This document shows, piece after piece, positions 1-6,141 of a stretch of DNA of 7,276 nt; within the stretch, counting starts at the first letter, position 1; every line of letters begins with the position of its first letter. Source of the DNA: an uncultured Gloeocapsa sp. (GTDB taxonomy: Bacteria > Cyanobacteriota > Cyanobacteriia > Cyanobacteriales > Gloeocapsaceae). Under the pieces are notes generated by a model that made no database searches, was not told where the DNA came from, and saw nothing but the letters and a program-made list of their open reading frames with translations. The stretch is from NCBI GenBank assembly GCA_937930495.1, contig CALGKL010000069.1, positions 1 through 7,276 of the forward strand, read 5' to 3'. Position numbers and translations under genes: made by a program.

Positions 1-685
1 GGGGTATAGAGGGTTGGTGATCAGGTGAGGGTGATGATACAGTTTCTGGTGGCTGTATTTTTTGATAATCTTCCCAAGCAGGGGGTAATTGGGGTTGAGG
101 TTTTGGAGTTAATTGTGGAGGATTAACATCAACGGTGATAATCATTTTATCTTGTTGGGAATCTGAGATAGTTGTGGGGGTGATTAGGGGATCTGTTGTG
201 GTTTTTACTGTTGATTGAGAAGAGATTACCTTAAAGATTATTAAGAAGCTTACTGCTGATATTCCAGCAATTAGACTAATTTTAGGTTTTTTTGAGGATT
301 TCTGGCGATTTATTTGGTTAATTTCTCTTTGACATTGTGCTAGAGCATTACTTAAATCGAATAATTGGGAAGTATTGAGCTTAATTTTTGGTTGAGGGAA
401 GATCTCGCCAAGAATCAGGGAATGTTCGAGTAAATTGGCGGTTGTTAAAGGAGAAGATTGTAAAAACTGTTGGAGATATTCATCAATCGTGGTTGCTAAA
501 AGTTTTAATTGTTGATAATCTCCTCGAATAGTTACTTGTTCGTTTGCCGGTAATCGAGGATCATCTATATTCAATTCAAAACTAAGGTGATCGGGGGAAA
601 GTTTTGCTAACCAAGGTAATAGAGTAAGTTTAGTGCTAAAAATTTTGAGGGTACAGGTTGGGGGTGTATAACGTTTAAATAGCAT
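1..685 (-). CDS. DUF4335 domain protein with one membrane anchor (3' end outside window)
   Basis: The 228 visible codons run from an ATG at 685 to the left edge without a stop, so the C-terminus is missing. The N-terminus (MLFKRYTPPTCTLKIF, then DDPRLP at about 41-46 and TIRGDYQQL at about 52-60) matches what I know of the cyanobacterial DUF4335 family. Residues about 136-154 form one hydrophobic segment preceded by a lysine-rich stretch (KSSKKPK). This implies a single transmembrane helix with a cytoplasmic N-terminal domain. A Pro/Ser/Thr/Gln-rich tail follows (about 160-228), which would lie on the other side of the membrane. The start lies 4 nt after the stop of the DUF3038 gene, with no clear Shine-Dalgarno sequence, so translation is probably coupled. 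The biochemical role is unknown. I am confident of the family and the reading frame, but not of any function. Confidence 0.8.
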   Translation of the reverse strand, partial: MLFKRYTPPTCTLKIFSTKLTLLPWLAKLSPDHLSFELNIDDPRLPANEQVTIRGDYQQLKLLATTIDEYLQQFLQSSPLTTANLLEHSLILGEIFPQPKIKLNTSQLFDLSNALAQCQREINQINRQKSSKKPKISLIAGISAVSFLIIFKVISSQSTVKTTTDPLITPTTISDSQQDKMIITVDVNPPQLTPKPQPQLPPAWEDYQKIQPPETVSSPSPDHQPSIP

Positions 686-689
686 AAAG

Positions 690-1106
690 TTAGGATTCTA
701 TAACAGACCAGAGGCGATCGCTGCCATGATCAGTACTATAAAATAGTAAGTCAATTAACAGTTTAAGCCCCAATTGCTCTAATTGTTGATTGTTAGCCGA
801 TGGACATTTTCTCGAAAATCGGTCTAAATAGTCAGCTAATAAAATAATTTGAGAGGGTAATTGTTGTTGACTAGGGAGATTTTCCCAGAGAGTAACAGCG
901 TGACGGATTAATTCTGGATGTTGTTGAGCGATATTGGTAATAATTTCGGCAAATATGCGTAAATTCTCTTCATTTAAGGCTACTTGACAAGCCTTTGCGG
1001 CTTGTTCTAAAGTTTTTGATTCTAGATTTGTTAGGGATACTATAGCTATACTAAGTAAATCGAGATAATTTTTCATCTTGATTAGCTTGTAATTATCTAA
1101 GGACAT
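690..1106 (-). CDS. DUF3038 domain protein, compact form
   Basis: This 138-residue soluble protein shows DUF3038 features. Near the start is a hydrophobic helix (YLDLLSIAIVSL, about 14-25). Near the end come LADYLDRF (about 90-97), LGLKLLIDLLFY (about 112-123) and a closing G-x-DRLW motif. Family members as I recall them are longer and carry a conserved Arg-rich middle segment (of the type RV-LWRLR) that is absent here, so this is a short or divergent member. DUF3038 and DUF4335 genes are commonly adjacent in cyanobacteria, which supports both calls. Translation could begin at Met1 or at Met11 (ATG at 1076); neither has a strong ribosome binding site, and I kept the longer form. No function is established. 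The pair probably works together, perhaps with this protein binding the cytoplasmic domain of the DUF4335 protein (inference). Confidence 0.75.
   Translation of the reverse strand: MSLDNYKLIKMKNYLDLLSIAIVSLTNLESKTLEQAAKACQVALNEENLRIFAEIITNIAQQHPELIRHAVTLWENLPSQQQLPSQIILLADYLDRFSRKCPSANNQQLEQLGLKLLIDLLFYSTDHGSDRLWSVIES
714..721. repeat. HIP1 octamer GCGATCGC
   Basis: Highly iterated palindrome 1, the hallmark octamer of many cyanobacterial genomes. Here it lies near the 3' end of the DUF3038 gene and encodes Asp-Arg of the closing GSDRLW motif. Confidence 0.9.
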
Positions 1107-1167
1107 AATTAAATCTTTTGTGTTTAGATAGCAAATTGTTTACCCTAAATATATAGCAGTTGATTAA
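1107..1167. promoter_or_regulatory. Divergent promoter region between the DUF3038 gene and the winged-helix-like gene
   Basis: This 61-bp AT-rich spacer separates two divergently oriented genes and must hold both promoters unless they start inside the opposing gene. For the leftward unit, the minus strand reads TGCTATATA at 1158-1150, an extended -10-like element placed about 44 nt before the DUF3038 ATG, but no good -35 accompanies it. For the rightward gene I find only a weak AT-rich stretch (TAAATATATA, 1146-1155), which sits too close to a TTGTTT at 1136-1141 to make a standard promoter. The region call is safe. The individual elements are weak. Confidence 0.35.
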
Positions 1168-1467
1168 ATGAGTTTGAGTTCAGAAACAAACATGATGGAA
1201 TTATCTAACAATAATGTAGAGGAGTTACAAGTACCCCGTGAAATAAGAGTTGAGCAACTGAATAACTTAATAGATACCTTAAGAATTGCTGATGAAATAG
1301 CTAACAAAGGTTATTTAATCAGTAGTTCTGAATTAGCAGACTTAATGGATGTCAATGCTAGTGCGGTAACTAGCCGAGGTGATCATTGGCCGTGGCGTAA
1401 TTGGGTTGTATCACGGGTTCGCCGAGAAGGTAATCAAATTCTCTGGCAATTAGAGCGCATAGATTAA
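1168..1467 (+). CDS. Small winged-helix-like conserved cyanobacterial protein
   Basis: This is a 99-residue protein. Residues 1-27 look disordered and acidic, and about 28-47 form a helix (VEQLNNLIDTLRIADEIANK). Residues about 52-72 (SSSELADLMDVNASAVTSRG) read like a helix-turn-helix: a Ser-Glu-Leu-Ala start, a hydrophobic core and a Ser/Thr/Arg recognition helix. The basic, Trp-rich part (HWPWRNWVVSRVRR, 73-86) and the closing strand (NQILWQLER) could be the wing. This suggests a DNA-binding domain, but I know no characterised member; the C-terminal half looks familiar from unannotated cyanobacterial proteins. Met1, Met9 and Met10 are all possible starts and none has a visible Shine-Dalgarno, so the non-conserved N-terminus may be shorter. 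The gene is monocistronic, with a terminator 20 nt after its stop. It lies divergent to the DUF3038 unit and could regulate it (inference). Confidence 0.75.
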   Translation: MSLSSETNMMELSNNNVEELQVPREIRVEQLNNLIDTLRIADEIANKGYLISSSELADLMDVNASAVTSRGDHWPWRNWVVSRVRREGNQILWQLERID

Positions 1468-1486
1468 TCAAAAAGATGAGGATGAT

Positions 1487-1509
1487 AAGCCCTGGGTCAG
1501 GGCTTTTTT
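1487..1509 (+). terminator. Rho-independent terminator after the winged-helix-like gene
   Basis: A perfect 8-bp stem (AAGCCCTG paired with CAGGGCTT) with a 3-nt GGT loop runs directly into a T tract, six consecutive T in all with the stem end. It starts 20 nt after the plus-strand stop codon. It lies between convergent genes. Read leftward the same hairpin is followed by TTATCATCC, so it would terminate the glycosyltransferase operon less efficiently. Confidence 0.9.
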
Positions 1510-1511
1510 GT

Positions 1512-2237
1512 TTAGATATAAGACAGAAGGCTACGGAAAAAAAAGCGGGGTAAAGCGAGCATCCGTCGCCAACGCCAAGGCTCTTGATAGAGTCGATAGA
1601 GCCATTCTAGATTATACTGTCTAAACCATGCGGGAGCGCGGGATTTTGCTCCTGCCCAAATATCAAAACTACCACCAACACCAATCCAAGTAGCATTAGG
1701 ACAAAGGTTACGATTTTCTTGAATCCAGATTTCCTGACGAGGAACACCTAAACCAACGAGAATTAATTTAGGTTGGGTAGCAGCAAGAATCCTTTGCCAT
1801 TGTTGAAGTTCTTCGGGATTGAGATAACCGTGATTGGTGATAATTTGGAGGTTGGGATCTTGACTAACCCAATTTTGAGCAGCTTGAGCAGCGATTCCCG
1901 GTTGACCACCATAAAAGGCGATTACACCCGTACCAATGGTTTCTGACCAAGTGGCTAAAATAGAGCTAGCCAATTCTATTCCCGGACAGCGGGTTTGTCG
2001 ATAACCCCGAAGACGTAGATAGATAGTGATACCGGCGCCATCGGGAATGACTAACTCGCTTGCGGTGATGATTTGGGCTAATTGGTTATTTTCCGAGGCT
2101 AACATCGCCATTTCGGCGTTGAGCGTAGTCACTTGGGTACCCTGATTATCTTTGATTCTCGATAGTAACCAGCTGGTATAGTCTTCTAATAAATCTACAG
2201 CTACTGTAAGCACGGGGTAACGGGTTGGTTGATTCAT
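1512..2237 (-). CDS. WecG/TagA/CpsF family glycosyltransferase (GT26)
   Basis: This full-length 241-residue enzyme is typical of the GT26 family, whose members transfer a sugar (for example ManNAc or ManNAcA from a UDP donor) to a polyprenyl-diphosphate-linked acceptor at the cytoplasmic membrane face. Motifs in order: TLNAEM (38-43), IPDGAGI (64-70) with the conserved Asp66, CPGIEL (84-89), AFYGGQPG (107-114), NHGYL (135-139), LILVGLGVPRQEIWI (158-172), IGVGGSFDIWAG (185-196), RAPAW (200-204), and the C-terminal EWLYRLYQEPWRWRR (211-225). That basic, aromatic tail is the part thought to bind the membrane in TagA-type enzymes. The Thr and Asp expected at the active site are present at 38 and 66. 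The ATG overlaps the upstream tubulin-like stop codon (ATGA at 2237-2234) and has no separate ribosome binding site, so translation is coupled. The sugar and the acceptor cannot be told from sequence. Confidence 0.93.
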   Translation of the reverse strand: MNQPTRYPVLTVAVDLLEDYTSWLLSRIKDNQGTQVTTLNAEMAMLASENNQLAQIITASELVIPDGAGITIYLRLRGYRQTRCPGIELASSILATWSETIGTGVIAFYGGQPGIAAQAAQNWVSQDPNLQIITNHGYLNPEELQQWQRILAATQPKLILVGLGVPRQEIWIQENRNLCPNATWIGVGGSFDIWAGAKSRAPAWFRQYNLEWLYRLYQEPWRWRRMLALPRFFFRSLLSYI

Positions 2238-5200
2238 TTGAGTTTATTACCACATTTAAAACAGAAATTAGCGTCAATAGGGTTTTGCTGTCCACATTTG
2301 GTGCAAAAAATGTGGGTACGGGTGGGGGTAGTCACTCCGTTGGGGGTGACGGGGACTGGATCTGGTTTAACTACGGGAATAGGACTAGGTAGGGTTGCTC
2401 CGGTATTTAATTTACGGGCGAGGATTTCTTCTTGGATAATTTGTGCTTCTCGTTTGTATTCGGGACTGTCTTTACCTCCTTGTTTGCTTAAGTCTGTGGC
2501 TCTTTGTTCTAAATAAGCTAATAATTCTAGATAGAGAGCTTGTTTTTGGCTATCGGTTTCCGATTGGGTGAATTTTTGGTTGAGTTGTTGTTCAATTTCT
2601 AGGCGATCTTCGCGACAGGTTTTGACTTCTAAGACAGCGATAACTTCAGCCCAAGTGGAGGCTAAATCTACGTTTTGTGGACCAATGACGGTTTGTTTAC
2701 TATAGCGGATGATGGGTTCTTTGGTTTTTTGATTAAGATCTTCTCGGAGTATTTTTAAAGCACGAGTTAAGACAACGAGTTTAAAGATAGAGTCGTCTTC
2801 GGGAAAGATATCCCAAAAAGGGGGATTTTTAACTATGTGTACTGGTATGGGGAGGTCTCGGCTTTTTCCTTCTTGTTGTGCGCGTTTAGCGATGATGTAT
2901 TGACCTTTCCAATCTAGATAGGATTGACGTAATTCTTTCATTCCTTCGATACAACGTAGGGAGAAACCGCCGATTTCTTGAACGAAAACAATCCGATGAC
3001 GCTCTAATTCTCCTAGGGGTTTGATATCGTCTTTGTTGGGGATGAATTCTCGTAGGATTGGCAGAATTTTTTGGGCGCCAATATCTGTGGTATTTGCTCC
3101 TCCTACAATGGCGACGTTTTCGTTAATAGCGGGGACAAATCCTGCGTCTTGTCCTTGCATAATGCTTTTACTTAAACTGATGAGGGGGTTAGATTGGTTG
3201 TAGGCGATTCTGAGGTTATTTCTAATGACTACGTCGTCGTTATAGATTTTTAAGAGGCGATCGCAAGCTGCTAAGTCGGTTTTGAGACGGCTATTTTCTG
3301 GTGCGGTTTCAATACGTGTTTTCGCTTCAGTAAAGATGATTTCTTCTACGTCTTCGTCTTTGAGCTCCGGGATACTCGCGAGGTCGAAGAGACGCATAAT
3401 TTGGTTATTGGCGCGATTTTCTAGCCAAATGGGGCTAAGTTTGGGCAAAATCTGACCAGACATGGTGTTGCAGACTGAGTCTAAGCCTATTTCTCTAAGG
3501 GTTTTTGTTCCTGATGTTGTTCCCGCTAGTTTTTCGAGGAGGTCATCATAGAGTTCATTTAATTCTCGGCGATCGTAAAGTTTAATGCCGTTAATGACTA
3601 GAGCATCGGCTCTATCTGCTTGATTGTTACTTTTTTGGTCAAAGATATCCCGCAGGATGATCAGTTTTTGTTGCCAACGTTTAAACCTGGTTTCTAGCTG
3701 ATCTAGATGTTCTAGTAGTTTTTCGATTACTTGTAGTCCTGCGGCTCTGGTTTTGCGTTGAATGATGGCGATGAGATTACCTTCTAAACCCTGTAAAGCT
3801 TGGTTAGAGTATTGCTCCATTTTATCTTTTTTGGAGATGCCGAATTTATTTTTAAATTCGTTAATTTGGGCGATCGCCTTTTCGTAATCATCTCGGCGAT
3901 TAATTTCATTAACGGCGAAAATTTTATCTTGTTCTCGGCGAAATTTTTCGATTGTATCGGCGAAGATTTGACGTACGGCAACAAAGAAAGCATCGGCGTA
4001 TTTTGGTCCTCTGGTGCGATCTTGTAGGATAGAGTATAGTTGTTCTTCTAGGGCTTTTCTCCCTTGAATGATAGCTTGGTCGCGATTGTTATAGATTTTT
4101 TTGAGATAGTCACCGTGTAGTCTTTCATCTGGGCTTAATTCTCGGAAATGTTCGGCGCGGTACTCATCTACTTTGGGGTTAAGATAGTTGACTAGTTGGA
4201 GGATTTTCCCTTTTTCATTACCGATCATATTGACACCTTGAGCGGTGCATTCTAGGTAATTTTCCCGGTTAATTTCTTCCCGAATACTGTTAACCCATTC
4301 TGAGATTACTTGGAGATAGGAGCGATCGCCAGCGGCGCTTAAATCGGCTACTAGTTCATTATCGTTAAGCCGTGCGGGTTTGAGGTGTTCGGACCTAACT
4401 AATTCTAGCATTTCTGGGGGGAGAATAGCTTGGTCGTTGAGCCACCAGTTAATCAAGTCTTTGGCTAAACGATAACCTAAACAAGTCCGTATATGAGCGA
4501 TGGGAATTTCCACGCTAGATAACCCAAAACTCATAAATTGTTTGGAATAACCTCTTCCTCCTGGGTCTTTTTCTGCCCATGCTCCTTTAATATTGTCTCT
4601 GATGGAGCGTTTATGAGCGGCAAAATCTGAGGTCATATCGAGGAAGATGTTTTGGGCGATCATCTCTCTGATTTGACTGAGATTGAAGTCGTTACCATTA
4701 CTGTTTTTTGTCCCTACTAGATAGGTAAAGTCAAAGGGAGGTTTATTGCTGCGGATTTCGTCACTGAGACTACTGCTAAATTGGGCTACATATTCGGTTC
4801 GTTCGTCGGAAAAGTAGCTCAATTCCATCATGGCTGCGTATCCGTTGGCTAGGACGCGATCGCCTACTTTGATGGCTTTAAATGCTTCTGGTGTGGGTAC
4901 TATTGCCGTCAATAGGGCGCTACTTTCGCTTCTTAACCAATGTCTGAGACAATAACCTATATCTATTAACATCCCGCTTCCTGTTCCTCCTGAGAGTGAA
5001 CCTGTGACGAAGACGTTGATCCCATTTCCGGCTACTTTTATGCCATAATTGTCCTGCATATAGGTTTCATGTGCTTTGATCCGAGCTATGGCGCTGAGAA
5101 ATTTTTCTCTGATTTGACTGTAGTTAAAGAAAAAGGCAAAACGACCACAGGGGCGTATTTGTCCTGCGCCTGCTTCTAAACTGTTAATATTGCGTTCTAA

Positions 5201-5512
5201 TTCGTTGGGAAACCAATCATTTATCCACGGGTAATTATGTATATTACTTATGATCGCTTCTACGTCTCTTCCTGTTACTCTTGCCCAATGTTTTTCGTAG
5301 TCTTTAAAACTTGTCCCTGATGCTTCGGGGTTTGTAACCTTATAGTCTCTATCTGTATCTATTAGTAAAAAGCTGATAATCGGGAATCTGTCTAAATCTC
5401 TATAGGTTTCTTCGACTAAACGTCTTACTCTGGCCAAAACTTCTGCTCCTGTTCCACCTATACCCAGTAGCACGGTGGGGACCATACTTTTTTCTTCTAC
5501 TTGTGGAGGCAT
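2234..5512 (-). CDS. Tubulin/FtsZ-superfamily protein (Tubulin_2 type) with C-terminal zinc ribbon
   Basis: This is a 1092-residue protein. The N-terminal 350 or so residues carry GTP-binding signatures of the tubulin/FtsZ fold: GIGGTGAEV (17-25, T1 loop), LLIDTDRDY (49-57, T2), GAGQIRPCGRFAFF (115-128, T3), the tubulin signature GSLSGGTGSG (171-180, T4), IVPTPEAF (204-211, T5), and NGYAAMMEL (223-231) where the guanine-contacting Asn would be. The canonical catalytic T7 loop (NxDxxD) is not evident. Residues about 400-660 are charged and helical and probably form coiled coil (REQDKIF at 526, a long helix around 565-620). Residues about 1040-1067 are a Pro/Thr/Val-rich linker. The last 25 residues form a zinc ribbon with Cys1070, 1073, 1084 and 1087 (CxxC-10-CxxC). 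Related large tubulin-like proteins have been predicted to act in membrane remodelling with vWA-domain partners, but no such partner is in this window. Met1 (ATG at 5512, GAG about 8 nt upstream) or Met10 (5485) could start; both precede the fold. It is the first gene of an operon with the GT26 gene. Confidence 0.88.
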   Translation of the reverse strand: MPPQVEEKSMVPTVLLGIGGTGAEVLARVRRLVEETYRDLDRFPIISFLLIDTDRDYKVTNPEASGTSFKDYEKHWARVTGRDVEAIISNIHNYPWINDWFPNELERNINSLEAGAGQIRPCGRFAFFFNYSQIREKFLSAIARIKAHETYMQDNYGIKVAGNGINVFVTGSLSGGTGSGMLIDIGYCLRHWLRSESSALLTAIVPTPEAFKAIKVGDRVLANGYAAMMELSYFSDERTEYVAQFSSSLSDEIRSNKPPFDFTYLVGTKNSNGNDFNLSQIREMIAQNIFLDMTSDFAAHKRSIRDNIKGAWAEKDPGGRGYSKQFMSFGLSSVEIPIAHIRTCLGYRLAKDLINWWLNDQAILPPEMLELVRSEHLKPARLNDNELVADLSAAGDRSYLQVISEWVNSIREEINRENYLECTAQGVNMIGNEKGKILQLVNYLNPKVDEYRAEHFRELSPDERLHGDYLKKIYNNRDQAIIQGRKALEEQLYSILQDRTRGPKYADAFFVAVRQIFADTIEKFRREQDKIFAVNEINRRDDYEKAIAQINEFKNKFGISKKDKMEQYSNQALQGLEGNLIAIIQRKTRAAGLQVIEKLLEHLDQLETRFKRWQQKLIILRDIFDQKSNNQADRADALVINGIKLYDRRELNELYDDLLEKLAGTTSGTKTLREIGLDSVCNTMSGQILPKLSPIWLENRANNQIMRLFDLASIPELKDEDVEEIIFTEAKTRIETAPENSRLKTDLAACDRLLKIYNDDVVIRNNLRIAYNQSNPLISLSKSIMQGQDAGFVPAINENVAIVGGANTTDIGAQKILPILREFIPNKDDIKPLGELERHRIVFVQEIGGFSLRCIEGMKELRQSYLDWKGQYIIAKRAQQEGKSRDLPIPVHIVKNPPFWDIFPEDDSIFKLVVLTRALKILREDLNQKTKEPIIRYSKQTVIGPQNVDLASTWAEVIAVLEVKTCREDRLEIEQQLNQKFTQSETDSQKQALYLELLAYLEQRATDLSKQGGKDSPEYKREAQIIQEEILARKLNTGATLPSPIPVVKPDPVPVTPNGVTTPTRTHIFCTKCGQQNPIDANFCFKCGNKLK
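3257..3264. repeat. HIP1 octamer GCGATCGC
   Basis: Inside the tubulin-like gene, encoding Asp-Arg around residues 751-752. Confidence 0.9.
3870..3877. repeat. HIP1 octamer GCGATCGC
   Basis: Inside the tubulin-like gene, read in another frame as Ala-Ile-Ala (about residues 546-548) in the helical middle region. Confidence 0.9.
4322..4329. repeat. HIP1 octamer GCGATCGC
   Basis: Inside the tubulin-like gene, encoding Gly-Asp-Arg around residues 395-397. Confidence 0.9.
4856..4863. repeat. HIP1 octamer GCGATCGC
   Basis: Inside the tubulin-like gene, encoding Gly-Asp-Arg (217-219) just before the NGYAA nucleotide-contact segment. Confidence 0.9.
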
Positions 5513-5545
5513 GATTATCTCGGTTACTCAACATTTAATAGTACA

Positions 5546-5551
5546 ATTATA
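5546..5551 (-). promoter_or_regulatory. Consensus -10 element for the tubulin-like/GT26 operon
   Basis: The minus strand reads a perfect TATAAT (plus-strand ATTATA), 33 nt before the tubulin-like ATG, giving a predicted leader of about 27 nt. No TTGACA-like hexamer lies 16-18 nt upstream. Instead the palindrome at 5560-5569 occupies the spacer, which suggests activator or repressor control rather than a strong constitutive promoter. The assignment rests on the hexamer and its position only. Confidence 0.5.
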
Positions 5552-5559
5552 CAAGATTT

Positions 5560-5569
5560 TCTTCGAAGA
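5560..5569. repeat. Perfect palindrome TCTTCGAAGA, candidate operator
   Basis: This perfect 10-bp inverted repeat lies in the spacer between divergent genes. A second pair of arms, AAGAT (5553-5557) and ATCTT (5569-5573), flanks it asymmetrically. It lies 8 bp upstream of the leftward -10 and near the proposed rightward -35. A dimeric regulator bound here would touch both promoters. I do not recognise it as the site of a known cyanobacterial regulator. Confidence 0.4.
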
Positions 5570-5577
5570 TCTTGGGC

Positions 5578-5606
5578 TGGTCAAGTTTTATTGTTTAAAT
5601 TAAAAT
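5578..5606 (+). promoter_or_regulatory. Possible psiE promoter
   Basis: TGGTCA (5578-5583, 4 of 6 to TTGACA) is followed after 17 bp by TAAAAT (5601-5606, 5 of 6 to TATAAT). The predicted start site about 7 nt downstream would fall on the psiE ATG itself, giving a leaderless mRNA, in line with the absence of a Shine-Dalgarno before that ATG. AT-rich spacers produce such matches by chance, so this is tentative. Confidence 0.35.
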
Positions 5607-5612
5607 CAACTT

Positions 5613-6086
5613 ATGAAAGAATTTTTTTTGGTTTTAATCTCACTTTTAAAAGATAGAAATTTCCTTAAATTTATCCATTTTGTCGAAAATGTCGTCTCAA
5701 AAATTTTGTCTTTAGCTTTAATTTTTGTCATTTTTATAGCTTTAATAGAATTAGTTTTTGCCTTGGTAGCCGACCTAAATTTAACTAATGAAGCCAAATT
5801 TTTTACCAAAACTTTACTAGAAATATTCGGTTTATTTTTAAACATATTAATTGCTCTAGAACTATTAGAAAACATCACAGCTTATTTACGTAAACATATT
5901 GTGCAAGTTGAGTTAGTAATAACTACAGCTTTGATTGCCGTAGCTCGTAAAATAATTATTTTTGATCCTAAACAATATGATAAAGCCGACCTGTTTTCTC
6001 TAGGATTTGCGATCCTAGCTCTTTCTGCCAGTTATGGTTTGGTGAAATATTTTAATGCTAAAAATAAAGATAAAGGTATAGATTAG
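5613..6086 (+). CDS. PsiE-family (phosphate-starvation-inducible) membrane protein
   Basis: This is a 157-residue integral membrane protein. Hydrophobic segments lie at about 29-52, 65-88, 98-116 and 126-146, a four-helix layout expected for PsiE. Family-like motifs are LLEIFGLFLNILIALELLENI (about 68-88), the polar loop TAYLRKHIVQVE (89-100) and ALIAVARKIIIFD (106-118). The conserved acidic and basic residues in and between helices (Glu83, Glu86, Arg93, Lys94, His95, Glu100, Arg112, Lys113) look functionally important. E. coli psiE is induced by phosphate starvation but its molecular activity is unknown, and many cyanobacterial homologues are named only by similarity. I see no clear cyanobacterial Pho box upstream of the gene. 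No Shine-Dalgarno precedes the ATG. The ndhF gene begins 55 nt downstream on the same strand without an obvious terminator between, so co-transcription is possible. Confidence 0.85.
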   Translation: MKEFFLVLISLLKDRNFLKFIHFVENVVSKILSLALIFVIFIALIELVFALVADLNLTNEAKFFTKTLLEIFGLFLNILIALELLENITAYLRKHIVQVELVITTALIAVARKIIIFDPKQYDKADLFSLGFAILALSASYGLVKYFNAKNKDKGID

Positions 6087-6141
6087 CACCCTAATCGGGT
6101 AAAATTAAGATTTAATTAAGATCGGGAATTATTCAGCAATA
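6087..6141 (+). promoter_or_regulatory. psiE-ndhF spacer with 11-bp-phased direct repeats
   Basis: Two copies of ATTAAGAT (6104-6111 and 6115-6122) are separated by 3 bp, an 11-bp period that would place them on the same face of the helix. Upstream lies ACCC-N5-GGGT (6088-6100), whose 4-bp arms are too short for a convincing terminator. The 8+3 spacing resembles sites of OmpR/PhoB-type regulators, but the bases match the cyanobacterial Pho box poorly. I find no convincing -35/-10 pair. Confidence 0.25.

Noticed and set aside
1480..1511. The same terminator acting for the leftward glycosyltransferase operon
   Set aside because: On the minus strand the hairpin is followed by TTATCATCC rather than a run of T, so I assign it only to the rightward gene, although weak bidirectional activity is possible.
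2229..2516. Plus-strand open frame of 95 codons opposite the tubulin-like C-terminus
   Set aside because: It lies antisense to a well-supported gene with clear domain motifs, and its translation shows no recognisable family.
3784..4027. Short open frames on both strands within the tubulin-like gene
   Set aside because: They are out of frame with the 1092-residue protein; their peptides look like shadows and have no start signals.
5541..5552. GTA-N6-TAC resembling an NtcA site
   Set aside because: NtcA sites need GTA-N8-TAC; the spacing here is 6, and the stretch overlaps the -10 element.
5579..5584. TTGACC on the minus strand as a -35 for the tubulin-like operon
   Set aside because: It is 27 bp from the TATAAT, much too far for a normal sigma-70-type promoter.
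5606..5878. Minus-strand open frame of 90 codons opposite psiE
   Set aside because: It is Lys/Asn/Ser-rich, as expected from the antisense of AT-rich membrane-protein codons; psiE explains the region.
6087..6101. Hairpin ACCC-N5-GGGT as a terminator for psiE
   Set aside because: The stem has only 4 bp and is followed by an A-rich, not T-rich, stretch.
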